Shown: positions 52,045 to 64,000, numbered from the stretch's first letter. The stretch: DNA of 64,000 nucleotides from Parasponia andersonii (GCA_002914805.1 JXTB01000157.1:114130-178129), one strand, 5' to 3'. Numbers and translations are program-made. The notes: generated by a model not told the origin, from the sequence alone.

Positions 52045-52311
52045 AAGTAGTATCAGAGCAAGATTATGAGTCCTCTTGAAATTCTAAATATACTATGTAG
52101 TTGCAATTTTAACTGATCTTCCACATTAGAAAAGAATTATTGAGATTGAGAGTATATTTTATTTATTCTAAACATACTATTATCACATATCAAATCAAAG
52201 AGTTTAACAAAACAAAGACTCTACCATAAAAATTAGCCAAATCGAAGTCTGAACGAGTCATCGGATATTTGCTGTTATAACTGAATCAACTCACCGATTT
52301 AAACTGAGTCG

Positions 52312-52473
52312 AAGCCGTTTAACTAAGCCGTTAGAGCCATTGACCAAGCTGTCGAAACCGTTGGACTACACCGTTGACTGCGCTATCAGAGCCGTTGACC
52401 GCGTCATTGACCAAACTATTGACTGGCGTTGACCGTTAACCGAGTGGTTAACTTTGACTATTGACTTAACTAA
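52312..52473 (+). repeat. CCGTTGAC-type short repeats in the copia leader
   Basis: About 160 bases between primer-binding site and gag, made of degenerate units around GCCGTTGACC. They contain eight TTGAC[CT] hexamers, at 52340, 52374, 52395, 52407, 52419, 52429, 52454 and 52461. TTGAC[CT] is the W-box bound by WRKY factors. Confidence 0.8.
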
Positions 52474-55445
52474 GTCGATATACTAGTCAATCTTAAGGTT
52501 TTTCGATATTCAAGATCCATCTGTGCAGTCAAAATTTCTAAAAGCTCACTCTGTTAAGAGTTATAGCTAATGACAGTTTAGCATCTCTTCAAGTTCCACC
52601 ACTTTAAGGCAACAACTTTAATAATTAGACTATCAAAATAAAAGTTCTCCTTGGAATACATGATGTTTAGGAAGTAGTAGAGAAAGGCTACGAAGAGCCA
52701 AGAAATGAGATAACACTATCCTCAATACAAAAAGATAGTTTAAAAGATTCAAGAAAAATAGACAGAAAAAATTTTCTTCCTCATTTACTAGGCCTTAAAT
52801 GACGACGAGTTTAAGAAAATCTTAAGTACAACCTCTACTAAGGAAGCATGGGAGAAACTTCAAATTTTATATAAAGAAAAAGAAAAATTTAAAAAGGTAT
52901 GTTTTCAAACTCTAAGAGGAGAGATTGATTTACTACACATGACAGAAACTGAGTTAATTTCTGACTATTTTTCAAGAGTTTTAGTTATTTTGAATCAAAT
53001 GAAGAGAAATAATAAGAAACTTGAAAATATTACGATCATGGAAAAGATTCTTCGATCATTAAATCCAAAGTTCGAGAATATTGTTATTGTCATCGAAGAA
53101 ACTAGATTTGGGAGCCATGACAATAAAATAACTCTTGGGTTCTTTACAAACTCACAAGGAAAATAAAAAGAAAAAGCCAAATTTTAAAGAGCAGCTTCTC
53201 AAGACACACTTATAGAGAGAGAAGATAGCCAATAAAGCGAAAGAAGTCAATGTGGTCGTGGTAGAGGACAAGCCCGAAGACAAAGACGTGGTACAAGTCG
53301 AGGTCATGGACGAGATTAGAATTCCAACAATAACCACAATTATCGTATCAGTAATTTCGAAAGAAGAGAAAACCTTACAAGAGTTCATGGTAGAGGTCAA
53401 ATGAACTCGAGGTATGAGAAGTCTCAAGTTGAATATTTTAATTATCACAAGTTTGGCCATTATGCTAGAGAATATAGAGCTCTAATAGTAGAATTGAAGA
53501 GAAAGTCAATTATCTTGAAGAAAAAAGAGAAAAAAATGGCACTGTACTACAAGCATTTAACGACAATAATAAAGGACAGGACAACACATGATATATTGAT
53601 ATCGGTACTAGCAATCATATGTGTAGGCGTCGATCAATATTCGTAGAGCTTGATGAATCAACTAGTGGGAGTGTTTCTTTCGGTGCTAATTCAAAAATAG
53701 TAATAAAAGGAAAAGGTAAAATTCTATTCGCTTGAAAAATAGGGGATATCAATTTATTTCTGATGTTTATTATGTACCCACAATGAAAACAAATATTTTG
53801 AGTTTGAGACAACTCTTAGAGAAAGACTAGGATATTCACTTGAAAGATTATAGTCTTTCTATAGGAGATAACAACATAAACTTGATTGCCAAGGTACCTA
53901 TGTCAAGAAATAGAATGTTCTTATTGAACATTCAAAATAATTTGGAAAAATGTCTCAAAGCATGTTACAAAGATTCATCATGGCTATGGTATTTGAGATT
54001 CAGGGTATCTCAACTGCAGAGGACTAAAGTTACTATCCAATAAAGAGATGGTGAGAGGCTTGCCGTACATCAATCATCCTAATTAGCTTTGTGAAGGATG
54101 CTTACTCGGGAAGCAGTTTAGGAAAGCTTTCCAAAAGAGCTAAATTCAAGAGCCCCACTAGAGCTCGTGTATACATGTGCAGTCCTATCAAACCAAGTTT
54201 TTTCAGTAAGATCAATTACTTCTTGCTCTTTATCGACGATTTCTCAAGAAAGACTTGGTTTATTTCTTGAAGTAAAATTCAGAAGATTTTGAAGCTTTCA
54301 AGAAGTTTAAGGCTACCATAAAGAAAGAAAGCAGTCTTCAGATCAAAGCTATGAGATCTGACAAAGAAGGAGAATTCACTTCAAAAGAGTTTCAAGAATT
54401 CTACGAAGCAAATGAAATTCAACGACCTTTAACCGTTCCAAGATCCTTTAACAGAATGGTATGGCAGAAAAGAAGAACCGGACTATCCTCAACATGGCTT
54501 GAAGTATGCTGAAAAGTAAGAGATTACCGAAAGAGTTCTAGGCAGAAGCGATTGCATGTGTGATTTACTTGTCCAATCGATCTCCAACAAGAAGTGCATG
54601 AGAAAAGATACCACAAGAAGCATTGAGCAAAAGGAAGTCTGAGATCTCTCACTTGAGAGTCTTTGGAGATCCTGAAGAATTTCAATATGGATGATTGTAA
54701 GCCAATAAATACATGGGTGGAGTGCAGAATAAAATTATTCAAAGATGATGAAGCAAAAAAAAGTGGATCCAACACTCTTCAAGAGCCTTGTTAGATGCCT
54801 TCAGTACTTAGCATGTACAAGGCCCGACATTTTCTATGCAACTAACTAGTGAGTCATTACATGGAAACTCTAACTACTACTCATTTCAAAGCTGCAAAGA
54901 GAATTTTCTATTACTTAAAAGGTACGATCAATCTTGGATTGTTCTATTCAGTTTCCAATTATTACAAATTTATTGGTTATAATGATAGTACTTAGGTTAG
55001 AGATATTGATGATCGAAAAAGCACAACTAATTTTGTGTTTTCATGAGAAAAAACCACCTTCATCTGGGTATCCAAGAAATAAATGATTGTCACTCTTTCA
55101 ACATGTAAAGCTGAGTACATAGCTACTATATCATGTGTTAGTCATGCAATCTGGCTAAAAAAGTTATTGAAAGAGTTGAACATATCTTAAAAAGAGCAAA
55201 CGGAGATTTGCATCGACAATAAGTCAGTAATAGCTTTGGCTAAAAATCCAATATTTCATAATCGAAATAAGTATATCGATATTCGCTATCATTACATAAG
55301 AGAATGTGCTGCAAACAAAGATGTATAATTAGAGTATGTGAGATCATATGATCAAATTGCTGATATTTTTACTAAGCCACTCAAGTTTAAAGACTTCTCA
55401 AGATTAAGAAACTTGCTTGGTATTATAAAATAAGTTTAAGGGAGG

Positions 55446-55902
55446 TGTCGAAAATAAACTTGTTTAAGCCCATAAAAAGCGTTCTAAGCCCATCAACATG
55501 AGACCTAATAAGTTGGAGTTATCCCAAGTACAAAGCTCATAAAAAAAGAAATCTAAGTCCAAATTGAAGAAGCCTTTTACCTAGAATCTTCTAGTGTTAA
55601 CTAGTTATATTAGTTTTTTGTATGTGAATCATTAATTACTTAGATTATTATTAGAAGTGAATAGTAGAAAATATGTGTGGCTTAAGGATTTTTGTAATTC
55701 TTATTGTTTCTCATGTAGTATAAATACCCTTCTTCATTTGAGTTCTAAGCATCAAATAAGAAGCAAAACTTCTAAGAGTGAAGAGAAGAGAGAAAGAGGT
55801 ATAACTTCTAGTGAGTGAATGAGTGAGATTGAAGAGTGAAGTTGATAATTTTCTCTTGTAATAATGTTTGAGTGAGTAATAAAGCTTGCTTTATTTCCAA
55901 TA
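55446..55902 (+). repeat. 3' LTR of the old copia fossil
   Basis: Begins TGTCGAAAATAAAC after the purine tract, has TATAAATA near 55720, and ends near TTTCCAATA. Confidence 0.85.
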
Positions 55903-56369
55903 CTAGCTCCATTCGAATTCGAAGTCTAAGTCGTTGAGATATTATTAAACGGATGGTTTGGATTAATTAAAACTAAACAAATAAGTGCTACTATTTGTCA
56001 CACTAGGTAGTAGGGTATTAATACAGCATCAATGGCTGAAGACCGATTGTAAACGAGTATTAGTTCTGTTTTTCTTTTATAACTTAAACTTACGTCAAAA
56101 GTTCGATCCACAACTTAAGAAGGCGGAGTTAGGATGGGATTTTGCTTTTCATTGTTAGTGTTTTCTTATTTAAAAAAAAAAATTAGGAATGGGAAGTGAT
56201 AATAAGGCATCATATTCATCAACTTGGCAAATGCCGCCTCATTCTAGCTATATATATATATATATATATATTCGTGACATATAGCATTCATTATTAGGAT
56301 GTTCATTCCTCATTTCAAATTTATTATTCAACCTAAACAAAGATCACGGGACACCATTATTCCGCATGA
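55903..56369. other. Intergenic DNA between the old copia and the AT-rich array
   Basis: Nothing gene-like; a TA microsatellite lies at 56249-56271. Confidence 0.5.
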
Positions 56370-59095
56370 CATTTTGTAATTTTTTTTAATCAAAATAAAT
56401 AGGAAGATATTTTACTCACTTTTTAATTTAAATTTTATAATTTTACCACTAATTGAATGTATTTCTTAAATCACGACTAATTTTACTGTGTTTCGTCTTA
56501 TTTCATTAGAAAGACAATTTAGAGAATTTATTTACTTAATCTTAATTTCACTTTTAACTGAACATTTTTTATTAATCATAACTAATATTATGCTATATTA
56601 ATTCTTAGTATTATGGAATTTTTTTCAATTAAAATCAGGGTATTCTGACTAGTTACTACGTAAATTGAGTTAGAAATAAAAATATAAGGCTAAAATATAG
56701 AGAATATGTAGTACATAATTGAAATCAGAAAAAAGAAATAAGCGATGTTGCAAATTAAAATGATTAGAAAATCAATTTTGTACTTTGTTGACTTAAGTTC
56801 ACTTCTAATTGAACATTTTTCTTAACCATGACTAATTTCATGTGAAACTAGTACATTGTATTATGAAATTTTTATAATCAAAGTGATTATGGAGTTTATT
56901 TAGCTTATTTTATAGTAGGTTACTAACAGGTTATAAATGACAAATGCAACAATTGCAAGTTAACAATAGGGGTTATATTATTCGGGATATATTCATATTT
57001 AGGAAAAGAATTAGCAAATGCTACTTAAAAAGACAAGAAATTTAACAGCAAAAATAAAAAAGAAAGAAAAAAAGAAAAAAATAGACAAGGAATATAATCT
57101 TATGTGATGCTAATACTTGGTATTATAAAATTTCTTCGATCAAATTAAATAGGAAGTTAATTTAGTCCATATGTTGATTTAATTTCACTCTAGTATGATA
57201 TTTCTCCAATCGTGCAATTTGTTTCTAATCAAAGTGAATACGAAATTAATGCTGTCCCTTTTTAGACTTTTTTTTTTTTATTCGTTCACCCAAAGTGGTT
57301 GAAATAAAAGCCTTTGTTGGGTTTGAAGATTACTTAAAACGATATCACCTATTTATTTTTATCACTATTTAATTACTGAATCCATCTCTTTTTAGACTTA
57401 ATTTCATACTTTTACGTCTAATTGAACTTTTATTCTAAACTATGAGTAATCTTAAGTAATATTAGTACTTGGCATTATGCCATTTTCTTTAATCAAAATG
57501 ATTAAGAATTAAATTAGTTTCTTTAAATTCATAAATTTCAACTTTGATTGAGAATAATTTTTATTGAGAAGTCTATTCACTCACTTTGTTAGCTTAATTT
57601 CACGTAAAATAAAACATTAATTTTATGTGATCAAGGTGACTAATCTTATATAACTCTAATATTTGGTATTATGTAACTTTATTTTTCCTAATGAAAGTGA
57701 ATATGAAGTTAATCTAGTCCTTTTATCGACTTAATTTCATAATTTTATCTTTAATTGAAATTTTTTTCCTCCTAAATCATGATTAATTAATCTTGTGTGA
57801 TGCTAATATTTTATATTATACAATTTCTCTAATGAAAGTGATTAAGATGTCAATTTAGTTACCTTGCTAACTTAGTTTCATAAATTTTACTTCTAATAAA
57901 TGAACATTTTCCCTATACTATGACTAATCTTGTGTGACACTAATACCTAAACATATGTAATTTTATTTTATCAAGATGATTATGAAGTCAATCAAGTAGT
58001 CAATTTATTGACTCAATTATTTCACAACTTCATATATAATCGGACATTTTTTTTTTCGAAATCAAGACTACTCTTATGTGATACTAATATTTGGTACTAT
58101 GCAATTTTTCTAATCAAAAGACTAGGCACCTAAAAAGAAGGGCAAAAGACTAGGCACCTAAGAGTATTCAAAGCCCGCTTCAAATTTTGAAAATTTTAAA
58201 CTTGGTATCATGCAATTTTATTTATCGGAGTCATTAGGAGGTTAATTTATTCACCGTCTTGGCTTAATTTCATAATGTCACCTCAAATTGGATATTTTTT
58301 CTAACAATGACTTACCTTATGTGACAATTATACTTGGTATTAGGCAATTTCTTTAATTAAAGTGATTTGGAAGTCAACTTATTCACTTTGTCAACTTAAT
58401 TTCACCTCTAATTGTACATTTTTTTTTTCTAAACCTCGACTAATTTTATGTGATACTAGTACTTGGTGTTATGTTATTTCTCTGATCAAAATGATTAATC
58501 TTATGTGACACTAGGAAGTTAATTTATTCTACTTATTAACTTAATTTCGTAATATAACCTCTAATTGAAAAATTTTTTAAAACAAAACTAAATGTGACAC
58601 TAATACTAGGTTTTATACAATTTTTCTAATCAAAGATATTAAGAAGTCTAATTAATGATTTTGTCAACTTAATTTCACAATTTCTTATCTAATTAAACAT
58701 ATTTCCTAATTTATGACTAATATCATGTGACAATTATGCTTTGTTTTTTTTGAAAAAAAGAGACAATTTCATTAAATTAAGACTAATCTTACGTGATACT
58801 AGTATTTTGCATTACGCAATTTCACTTATCAGAGTGATTTGAAAGTAATTTATTCACTTTATTGGTTTAATTCATAATGTCACTCCTAATTAGGTATTGT
58901 TTTCTAAACTACAATTAATTTTTATGGCACACTAATTGGTATTATGCAATTTATTTTATCCAATCACAATGAATAGGAAGTATGATTTTTTTTTCTTTTT
59001 AAATCATGACTAATTTTATGGATAATAAACATTTTTAGAGATAAAATTAATTTTGTCTATGACAATGACTAATGAGGTGGCTTTGTTTTTTTTTT
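56370..59095. repeat. Degenerate AT-rich tandem array, ~135-bp period
   Basis: One phrase order returns again and again: CATGACTAATCTTATGTGA, CTAATACTTGGTATTATGCA, TTTCTAATCAAAGTGATTAG, AAGTTAATTTATTCAC, then TTGACTTAATTTCA and CTAATTGAACATTTTT. Starts near GACTAAT-type words are seen at about 56472, 56577, 56827, 57436, 57643, 57780, 57921, 58067, 58306, 58438, 58707 and 58999, with further weaker copies, giving spacings mostly of 100-150 bp. I estimate 18-20 copies, each strongly diverged, with small insertions. No coding capacity; all open frames are short. Confidence 0.8.
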
Positions 59096-59384
59096 TACTT
59101 AAAATATATAGAGAAAAAAAATTCTCACCAAGAGACAAGAGACTTGGCACCTAAACAAATACGCTGCCAGCTAAAAGTTTTGCTAAAAATTTGAGTAAAA
59201 TTTTGACAATTCTGTTTCAAAATAATATTTTCTCGAATCTTGTTCTCTTTCAGCCCAAAATTTTTTATCCTGCCTTCACCAATACCCACTTAAATGCCAC
59301 CTCTCGACGGCGACGGTCCTAGAGCCTAATTCTCTAACCAAACAATTTCTCTCTTAACTCAATGTCCCTTTTCTCTCTCTTTTT
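59096..59384. other. Spacer left of the Tork-like fossil
   Basis: Contains a GC-richer patch (about 59275-59330, CCACCTCTCGACGGCGACGG) but no supported gene. Its GGCACCTAA word also occurs inside the AT-rich array near 58.12-58.16 kb. Confidence 0.4.
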
Positions 59385-59944
59385 TGTTGAACAAATCAAT
59401 AATTGCAGTTCACCAACCAGCCGCAATAGGAACAGTGAAAAGGCAGCCACTATAGAAATAGTAAAAAGGGCAGCCACAATAGGAATAGTAAAAAAAAACA
59501 ACCACAATAGCAATAGTGAAAAGAACAGCCGTAATAGCAATAGTAAAAGACAGTATTCATACCACCTTTTAAGTTTTATAAATACGGAGGGCTTCATCAC
59601 TTGTTTTGCATCCCATTCTAAATCTTCTTCCTTTCTAAGAGAGAATTCAAGCCTAGGAATTCCTCTTAGTATCCCACTTATTTTCTCCTAAATTGTTTAG
59701 AGAGAGTGTTTTCTCCTATTTCAAGAGAGAGAAGTTCATTTGTTCTCTCTTTGTATTTAGAGAGAAGTGAGTTGTAATCTCTTTTTCATAGTGAAATTCT
59801 TTACAGCCTTATCCGTAGACGTAACCTAAATTGGGTGAACCATGTTAATTCTTTTGTGTGCCTTATTTTTTTCATTTTACCCAAATTTTCTCAACTCATA
59901 TTTTAGTTATGTGTTATCGCTTCCGCAAAGCCATTCTCCTAACA
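59385..59944 (+). repeat. 5' LTR of the Tork-like fossil
   Basis: TG...CA ends (TGTTGAAC...CTAACA), with the primer-binding site one base later. TATAAATA lies near 59577. The U3 part holds five tandem units (see 59418-59552). Confidence 0.75.
59418..59552 (+). repeat. Five ~27-bp tandem repeats in U3
   Basis: Units of the form CAGCCACAATAGGAATAGTG followed by A-rich spacers, five in a row, ending about 25 bp before the TATA box at 59577. The position suits an enhancer array, as in Tnt1 and Tto1 (established for those elements). Confidence 0.85.
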
Positions 59945-59945
59945 G

Positions 59946-59958
59946 TGGTATCAGAGCC
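59946..59958 (+). promoter_or_regulatory. Primer-binding site of the Tork-like fossil
   Basis: TGGTATCAGAGCC, the standard complement to initiator-methionine tRNA, one base after the LTR. Confidence 0.92.
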
Positions 59959-59968
59959 ATTGGGTGGA

Positions 59969-60056
59969 GTACTGTTCACATATACGACTATTAACGTATA
60001 TGGTACTGTTCATATATACGGTACTATTCACGTATACGGTACTGTTCATGTATAGC
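59969..60056 (+). repeat. 18-bp tandem repeats in the leader
   Basis: Units GTACTGTTCACATATACG, one 16-bp variant, then three more 18-bp variants at 60003, 60021 and 60039, between primer-binding site and gag start. Each contains TGTTCA/TATTCA plus an alternating (A/T/G/C) palindrome-like ATATAC or GTATAC. Confidence 0.9.
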
Positions 60057-60093
60057 GAAATGGTGGTAATTGAACAAATCGTGGTAAACAAAA

Positions 60094-63000
60094 ATGGCAG
60101 AAAAATTCGATATTGAGAAGTTTAATGGGAACAATTTCTCTTTGTGGAAATTGAAGATAAAGGTAATCTTGAGAAAAGATAAAGATTACTGATGATAAAA
60201 GGTGGGGCGAGATGAATAGCAATGCTGTCGTTAACTTACATCTGACACTAGCAGATGGAGTCTTGTCGAGCATTGAGGAGAAGAAGTCAGCCAAGGAAAT
60301 ATGGGATACACTGACAAAGTTGTATCAGGCTAAGTCACTTCACAACTAAATTTTCTTGAAGAGAAAGCTTTATACCATTCGGATGGTAGAATTAACAACG
60401 ATAACTGATCATATCAATACTCTCAATACTTTATTCTCACAACTCACAACAATGAAGCATAAAATAGAGGATAATGAACATGCAGAAATCTTACTTCAGA
60501 GTCTACCTGATTCGTATGATCAACTCATCATAAATGTGACCAACAATGCTACAACTCTAGTTTTTAACGATCTTACAGCTGCTATTCTCAAAGAAGAAAA
60601 TCGGCATAAGAACAAGAAAGATAGATTAGCAAGTTCACAGCAAGTAGAGGCTTTGAAAATGAGAGGGAGATCAACGGAACATGGCCCCAGTGGGAGTCAG
60701 AGTCATGGTAGATCAAAGTCAAGAAGTAAGAAGAATGTCAAGTGTTATCACTGTGGCAAGAAAGGGCACGTCAAAAGGGAGTGTTGTCAACTCAAGAAGA
60801 ATGGAGATTCCAGAGGGAAAGACCCTGAGTCATCAAATGCTCAGAGGAATGTTGCAAATACTTCAGATGATGGAGAAATCCTATATAGTGAAGCAGCAAT
60901 AATTTCTAAGGACAGACGGTAGTTCACTGATGTTTGGTTAGTAGATTCGGGAGCAACATGGCACATGACTTCTCACAGAGAATGGTTTCACACATATGAA
61001 CCTGTCTCTAGAGGATCTGTATTCATGGGTAACGATCATGCCTTAGAAATCGTTGGGATTGGTACTACCAAAATAAAGATGTACGATGGCACTATTCAAG
61101 ATGTACGACATGTGAAGGGCCTGAAGAAAAATCTATTATCTTTGGGACAATTAGATAACCTTGGTTGCAAAACTCGTGTCGAGAATGGGATCATGAAGAT
61201 TATGAAAGGCGCGCTTGTAGTAATGAAGGCGAAGAAAATCGTAGTGAATCTATACATGCTTAAAGGAGATACACTGATAGAAGCGGAGGCATCAGTTACT
61301 TCAACAAATTCCAGAGAAGAATCAACGATGATGTGGCATCGTAAGCTTGGCCATATGTCAGAACGAGGCTTGAAGATTCTCTCTGAATGAAGGTTTCTTC
61401 CTGGTCTCACAAAGGTATCTTTACCCTTTTGTGAGCACTATGTCTCAAGCAAGCAGCATAGATTAAAGTTTAGCATATCCAGTTCTAGAAGTAAAAAAGT
61501 TCTAGACTTGGTTCACTTGTATATTTGGCAAGCACCGGTAATGTCCCTAGGAGGAGCTAGATACTTTGTATCTTTTATTGATGATAACTCCAGGAGATGT
61601 TGGGTATATCCTATCAAGAGGAAGGCAGATGTATTTTCAGTCTTCAAAATATTCAAAGCATGGATAGAGCTTGAATCTAGAGAAAAGATCAAGTGTTTAA
61701 AGACGGACAATGGAGGAGAATATACAAGCAATAAATTTGATAACTTCTGTTAACAAGAAGGTATCAAGAAGCAGTTCACAGTGGCATACATTCCTCAACA
61801 AAATGGAGTGGCAGAGTAGATGAACAGAACTTTGTTGGAAAGAACAAGAGCAATGTTGAAAGCTGCAAGTCTACCCAAGACATTCTGGGCAGAAGCAGTC
61901 AAAACCGCATGTTATGTGATTAATCGATCTCCATCAATAGCGATTGATCTGAAGACACCGATAGAGATGTGGACCGGTAAGCCAACTGATTATTCTCGCT
62001 TACATATATTTAGATGTCCTGTGTACGTGATATACAACGCTCAAGAAATCACAAAACTGGATTCAAAGTCCAGAAGGTGTGTACTTTTGAGATATGTTGA
62101 TGGAGTCAAAGGATATCGCTTATGGGATCCCACTGCCCATAAGGTTGTCATCAGCAAAGATGTGATATTTGCAGAGAATAAACTGCAAGAGAAGGGAGAT
62201 AATAGTAGACTAGAAACTACTACAGTTCAGGTAGAAAAGAATATTGAAGATTCATATTCTTCTGAAGTAGTACCAGAGTACGAAGTAGAAGAACCAGTCG
62301 AGGAAGAGGCTTCTGAAATTCGTCGGTCAACTCATGAGTGAAGAACACTGGCATAGCACTCGGATTATATCACAGAGAGCAATATTGCATACTGTCTTCT
62401 AACAGAGGATAGAGAGCCAACAAATTTCCATGAGGCTACCAAAAGCCCGGATGTATCCCTATGGATGACAGTAATGCAAGAAAAGATTGAAGCCCTTCAC
62501 AAGAACAAGAGATGGGATCTTGTTACGCTACCACAAAGAAGAAAGGCTATTGGCAACAAATGGGTCTACAAGATCAAGCGTGATAGCAATGATCAAGTAA
62601 AGCGGTATCATGCGAGATTGGTGGTAAAAGGATATGCTCAGAAAGAAGGTATTAACTTCAATGAGATATTTTCACCTGTAGTTCGACTAACAACAGTTAG
62701 AGTAGTTCTGGCGATATGTGCTACGTTTGACCTACATCTAGAGTAGCTAAATATGAAAACTGCTTTTCTTCATGGAGAACTTGAAGAAGAGATTTATATG
62801 CTCTAACTAGAAAGTTTTGCTGAAACAGGCAAGGAGAACTTGGTTTGCAGGTTGAACAAATCTCTATACGGTCTCAAACAGGCACCGAGGTATTGGTATA
62901 AGAGATTTGATTCCTTGATCATAAGCCTTAGGTACAATAGACTCAGTTCAGACCACTGCATATACTTCAAGAGGTTTGATAAAGATAGTGATTTCATTAT

Positions 63001-63935
63001 CTTATTATTGTACGTAGATGACATGTTAGTAGCGGGCCCCAACAAAGGCAGAATCTAAGAATTGAAGGCACAGTTAGCTAGGAAATTTGATATAAAGGAC
63101 TTGGGACCAGCAAACAAGATTCTAGGGATGCAAATTCACCGAGACAGAGATAACAGAAAGATTCAGCTTTCTCAAAAAAATTATTTAAAGAAAATCTTGC
63201 GCCACTTCAATATGCAAGATTGTAAGTCAATTTCTACCCCACTTCCTGTTAACTTCAAGTTATCCTCTGGGATGTGTCCTAGCAATGAAGCAGAGAGGAT
63301 GGAGATATCTCGAGTACCGTATGCATCAGCAGTGGAAAGCCTAATGTTCACTATGATATGTACAAGACCAGACATTGTACAAGCAGTGGGAGCAGTTAGT
63401 CGATATATGGCGAATCCTGGTGGAGAGTATTAGAATGCTGTGAAGAGAATTCTGAGATACATCAAATGAACCTCAGATGCTGCATTATGTTACAGAAGAT
63501 CAGAATTTACTGTCATAGGATATATTGATTCAGATTTTGTAGGTGATCCTGACAAAAAAAAATCTATTACAGGCTATGTGTTTACTCTTGCAAAAGGAGC
63601 TGTAAGCTAGGTTTCAAAACTGCAAACTGTTGTGGCTTTATCTACAACAGAAGCAGAATACATGGCAGCAAGCTTGTAAAGAGGCTATTTGGATTCAAAG
63701 ATTATTGGAAGAGCTCGGGCACAAACAAGGAAAGATTTCTCTATTTTGTGACAGTCAGAGTGCCTTGCATATTGCAAGGAATCTAGCCTTTCATTCCAAG
63801 ACAAAGCATATTGCCGTTCAATATCACTTTATTCGAGAAATAGTAGAAGATGGAAGTGTGGATATGAAGAAGATTCACACAAAAGAGAACCTAGCAAATG
63901 CTTTAACTAACCCAATCAACACTAACAAGTTCTAA
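60094..63935 (+). pseudogene. gag-pol region of the Tork-like fossil
   Basis: Carries the copia domain order gag, protease, integrase, reverse transcriptase, RNase H as listed for the element. Gag runs to about 60.92 kb; the RNase H end (KTKHIAVQYHFIREIVEDGS, about 63.8 kb) stops at 63935. Broken in about a dozen places; not expected to yield a polyprotein. Confidence 0.92.
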
Positions 63936-64000
63936 TGGTGTAGATCTTTATATGGTCTAGCAGAAATATAAGCAACATGAAGAATTGGCAAGGAAAGAAA

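Larger units (their letters stand above)
51592..55902 (+). mobile_element. Old Ty1/copia LTR retrotransposon fossil, badly broken
   Basis: Two ~450-bp LTRs (about 51592-52044 and 55446-55902) flank ~3.4 kb. A copia primer-binding site follows the left LTR (52047-52060, TAGTATCAGAGCAAG) and a purine tract AAGGGAGG precedes the right one. Internal parts on the + strand: gag with a UBN2-like block (MTETELISDYFSRVLVILNQ, about 52.94 kb) and a knuckle remnant (about 53.43 kb), then protease, gag-pre-integrase and integrase remnants (53.6-54.7 kb), then the end of reverse transcriptase and RNase H (54.78-55.43 kb, ending near DIFTKPLKF). It is shorter than a complete element and has many breaks. 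The LTRs differ at about 15% over one ~130-bp stretch by eye, so it is clearly older than the Sirevirus. No target duplication is left. Lineage within copia is not certain. Confidence 0.88.
59385..64000 (+). mobile_element. Tork/Tnt1-like Ty1/copia retrotransposon fossil, runs off the right edge
   Basis: 5' LTR about 59385-59944, copia primer-binding site TGGTATCAGAGCC (59946-59958), leader with 18-bp repeats, then a gag-pol region 60094-63935. The 3' LTR is not reached. Gag begins MAEKFDIEKFNGNNFSLWKL and has the knuckle CYHCGKKGHVKREC (about 60.75 kb). Pol shows protease VDSGATWHMTS (about 60.95 kb), MMWHRKLGHMSERG (about 61.34 kb), integrase (61.4-62.0 kb), reverse transcriptase with LYGLKQAPRYWYKR and YVDDMLVAG (62.5-63.05 kb) and RNase H (63.5-63.9 kb). 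It is broken in roughly a dozen places. Age cannot be read from LTR divergence because only one LTR is inside the window. The left LTR border is tentative. Confidence 0.92.

Overview
The window is nuclear DNA of a flowering plant, most likely a eudicot. It is AT-rich, its genes are split by introns, and it carries several Ty1/copia retrotransposons, plant-only gene families (CslE, FAR1-like, DUF1985/Ulp1) and long AT-rich repeats. I cannot name the species. There is one assembly gap (13117-14059). I found no bacterial features, CRISPR arrays, rRNA genes or convincing tRNA genes.

Region by region. 1-3982 (+): thirteen exons of an acetoacetyl-CoA thiolase (ACAT/AACT) whose first ~30-40 codons lie before the window; this is the only gene that looks intact. 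4-13 kb: AT-rich intergenic DNA with small uncertain reading frames and a broken + strand copy of a plant C2-domain (EEIG1/EHBP1 N-terminal-like) gene at about 8.9-10.1 kb. 14.9-17.1 kb: two small coiled-coil reading frames in opposite orientation that look like distant paralogues. 18066-28325 (-): a 10.26-kb Sirevirus-type copia fossil with ~1.1-kb LTRs, gag-pol and an extra downstream (envelope-position) reading frame. A 10-bp palindrome recurs through its LTRs and coding spacers. 31.0-37.8 kb: a dead DUF1985/Ulp1-protease gene (-) and a dead FAR1-type transposase-like gene (+) lie head to head, possibly parts of one Mutator-like element. 39.6-46.9 kb: degenerate duplications, a ~480-bp-arm inverted repeat and simple repeats. 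46.93-48.26 kb: a mosaic, unprocessed partial duplicate of the ACAT gene, 44 kb from its parent. 48.5-50.85 kb (-): six in-frame exons of a cellulose synthase-like E gene whose 5' exons are not found. 51.6-55.9 kb (+): an old copia fossil whose leader holds a cluster of TTGAC[CT] boxes. 56.4-59.1 kb: a 2.7-kb degenerate AT-rich tandem array. 59.4-64.0 kb (+): a Tork/Tnt1-like copia fossil running off the right edge, with tandem repeats in its U3 and leader.

The genes do not form a pathway. The thiolase makes acetoacetyl-CoA for the mevalonate pathway; CslE is a family-2 glycosyltransferase. The locus reads as one working housekeeping gene beside a gene-poor stretch built by duplication, truncation and several kinds of transposon. 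Its best leads are the thiolase's alternative C-terminus, the palindrome series in the Sirevirus, the mosaic duplicate, the truncated CslE gene and the AT-rich array.
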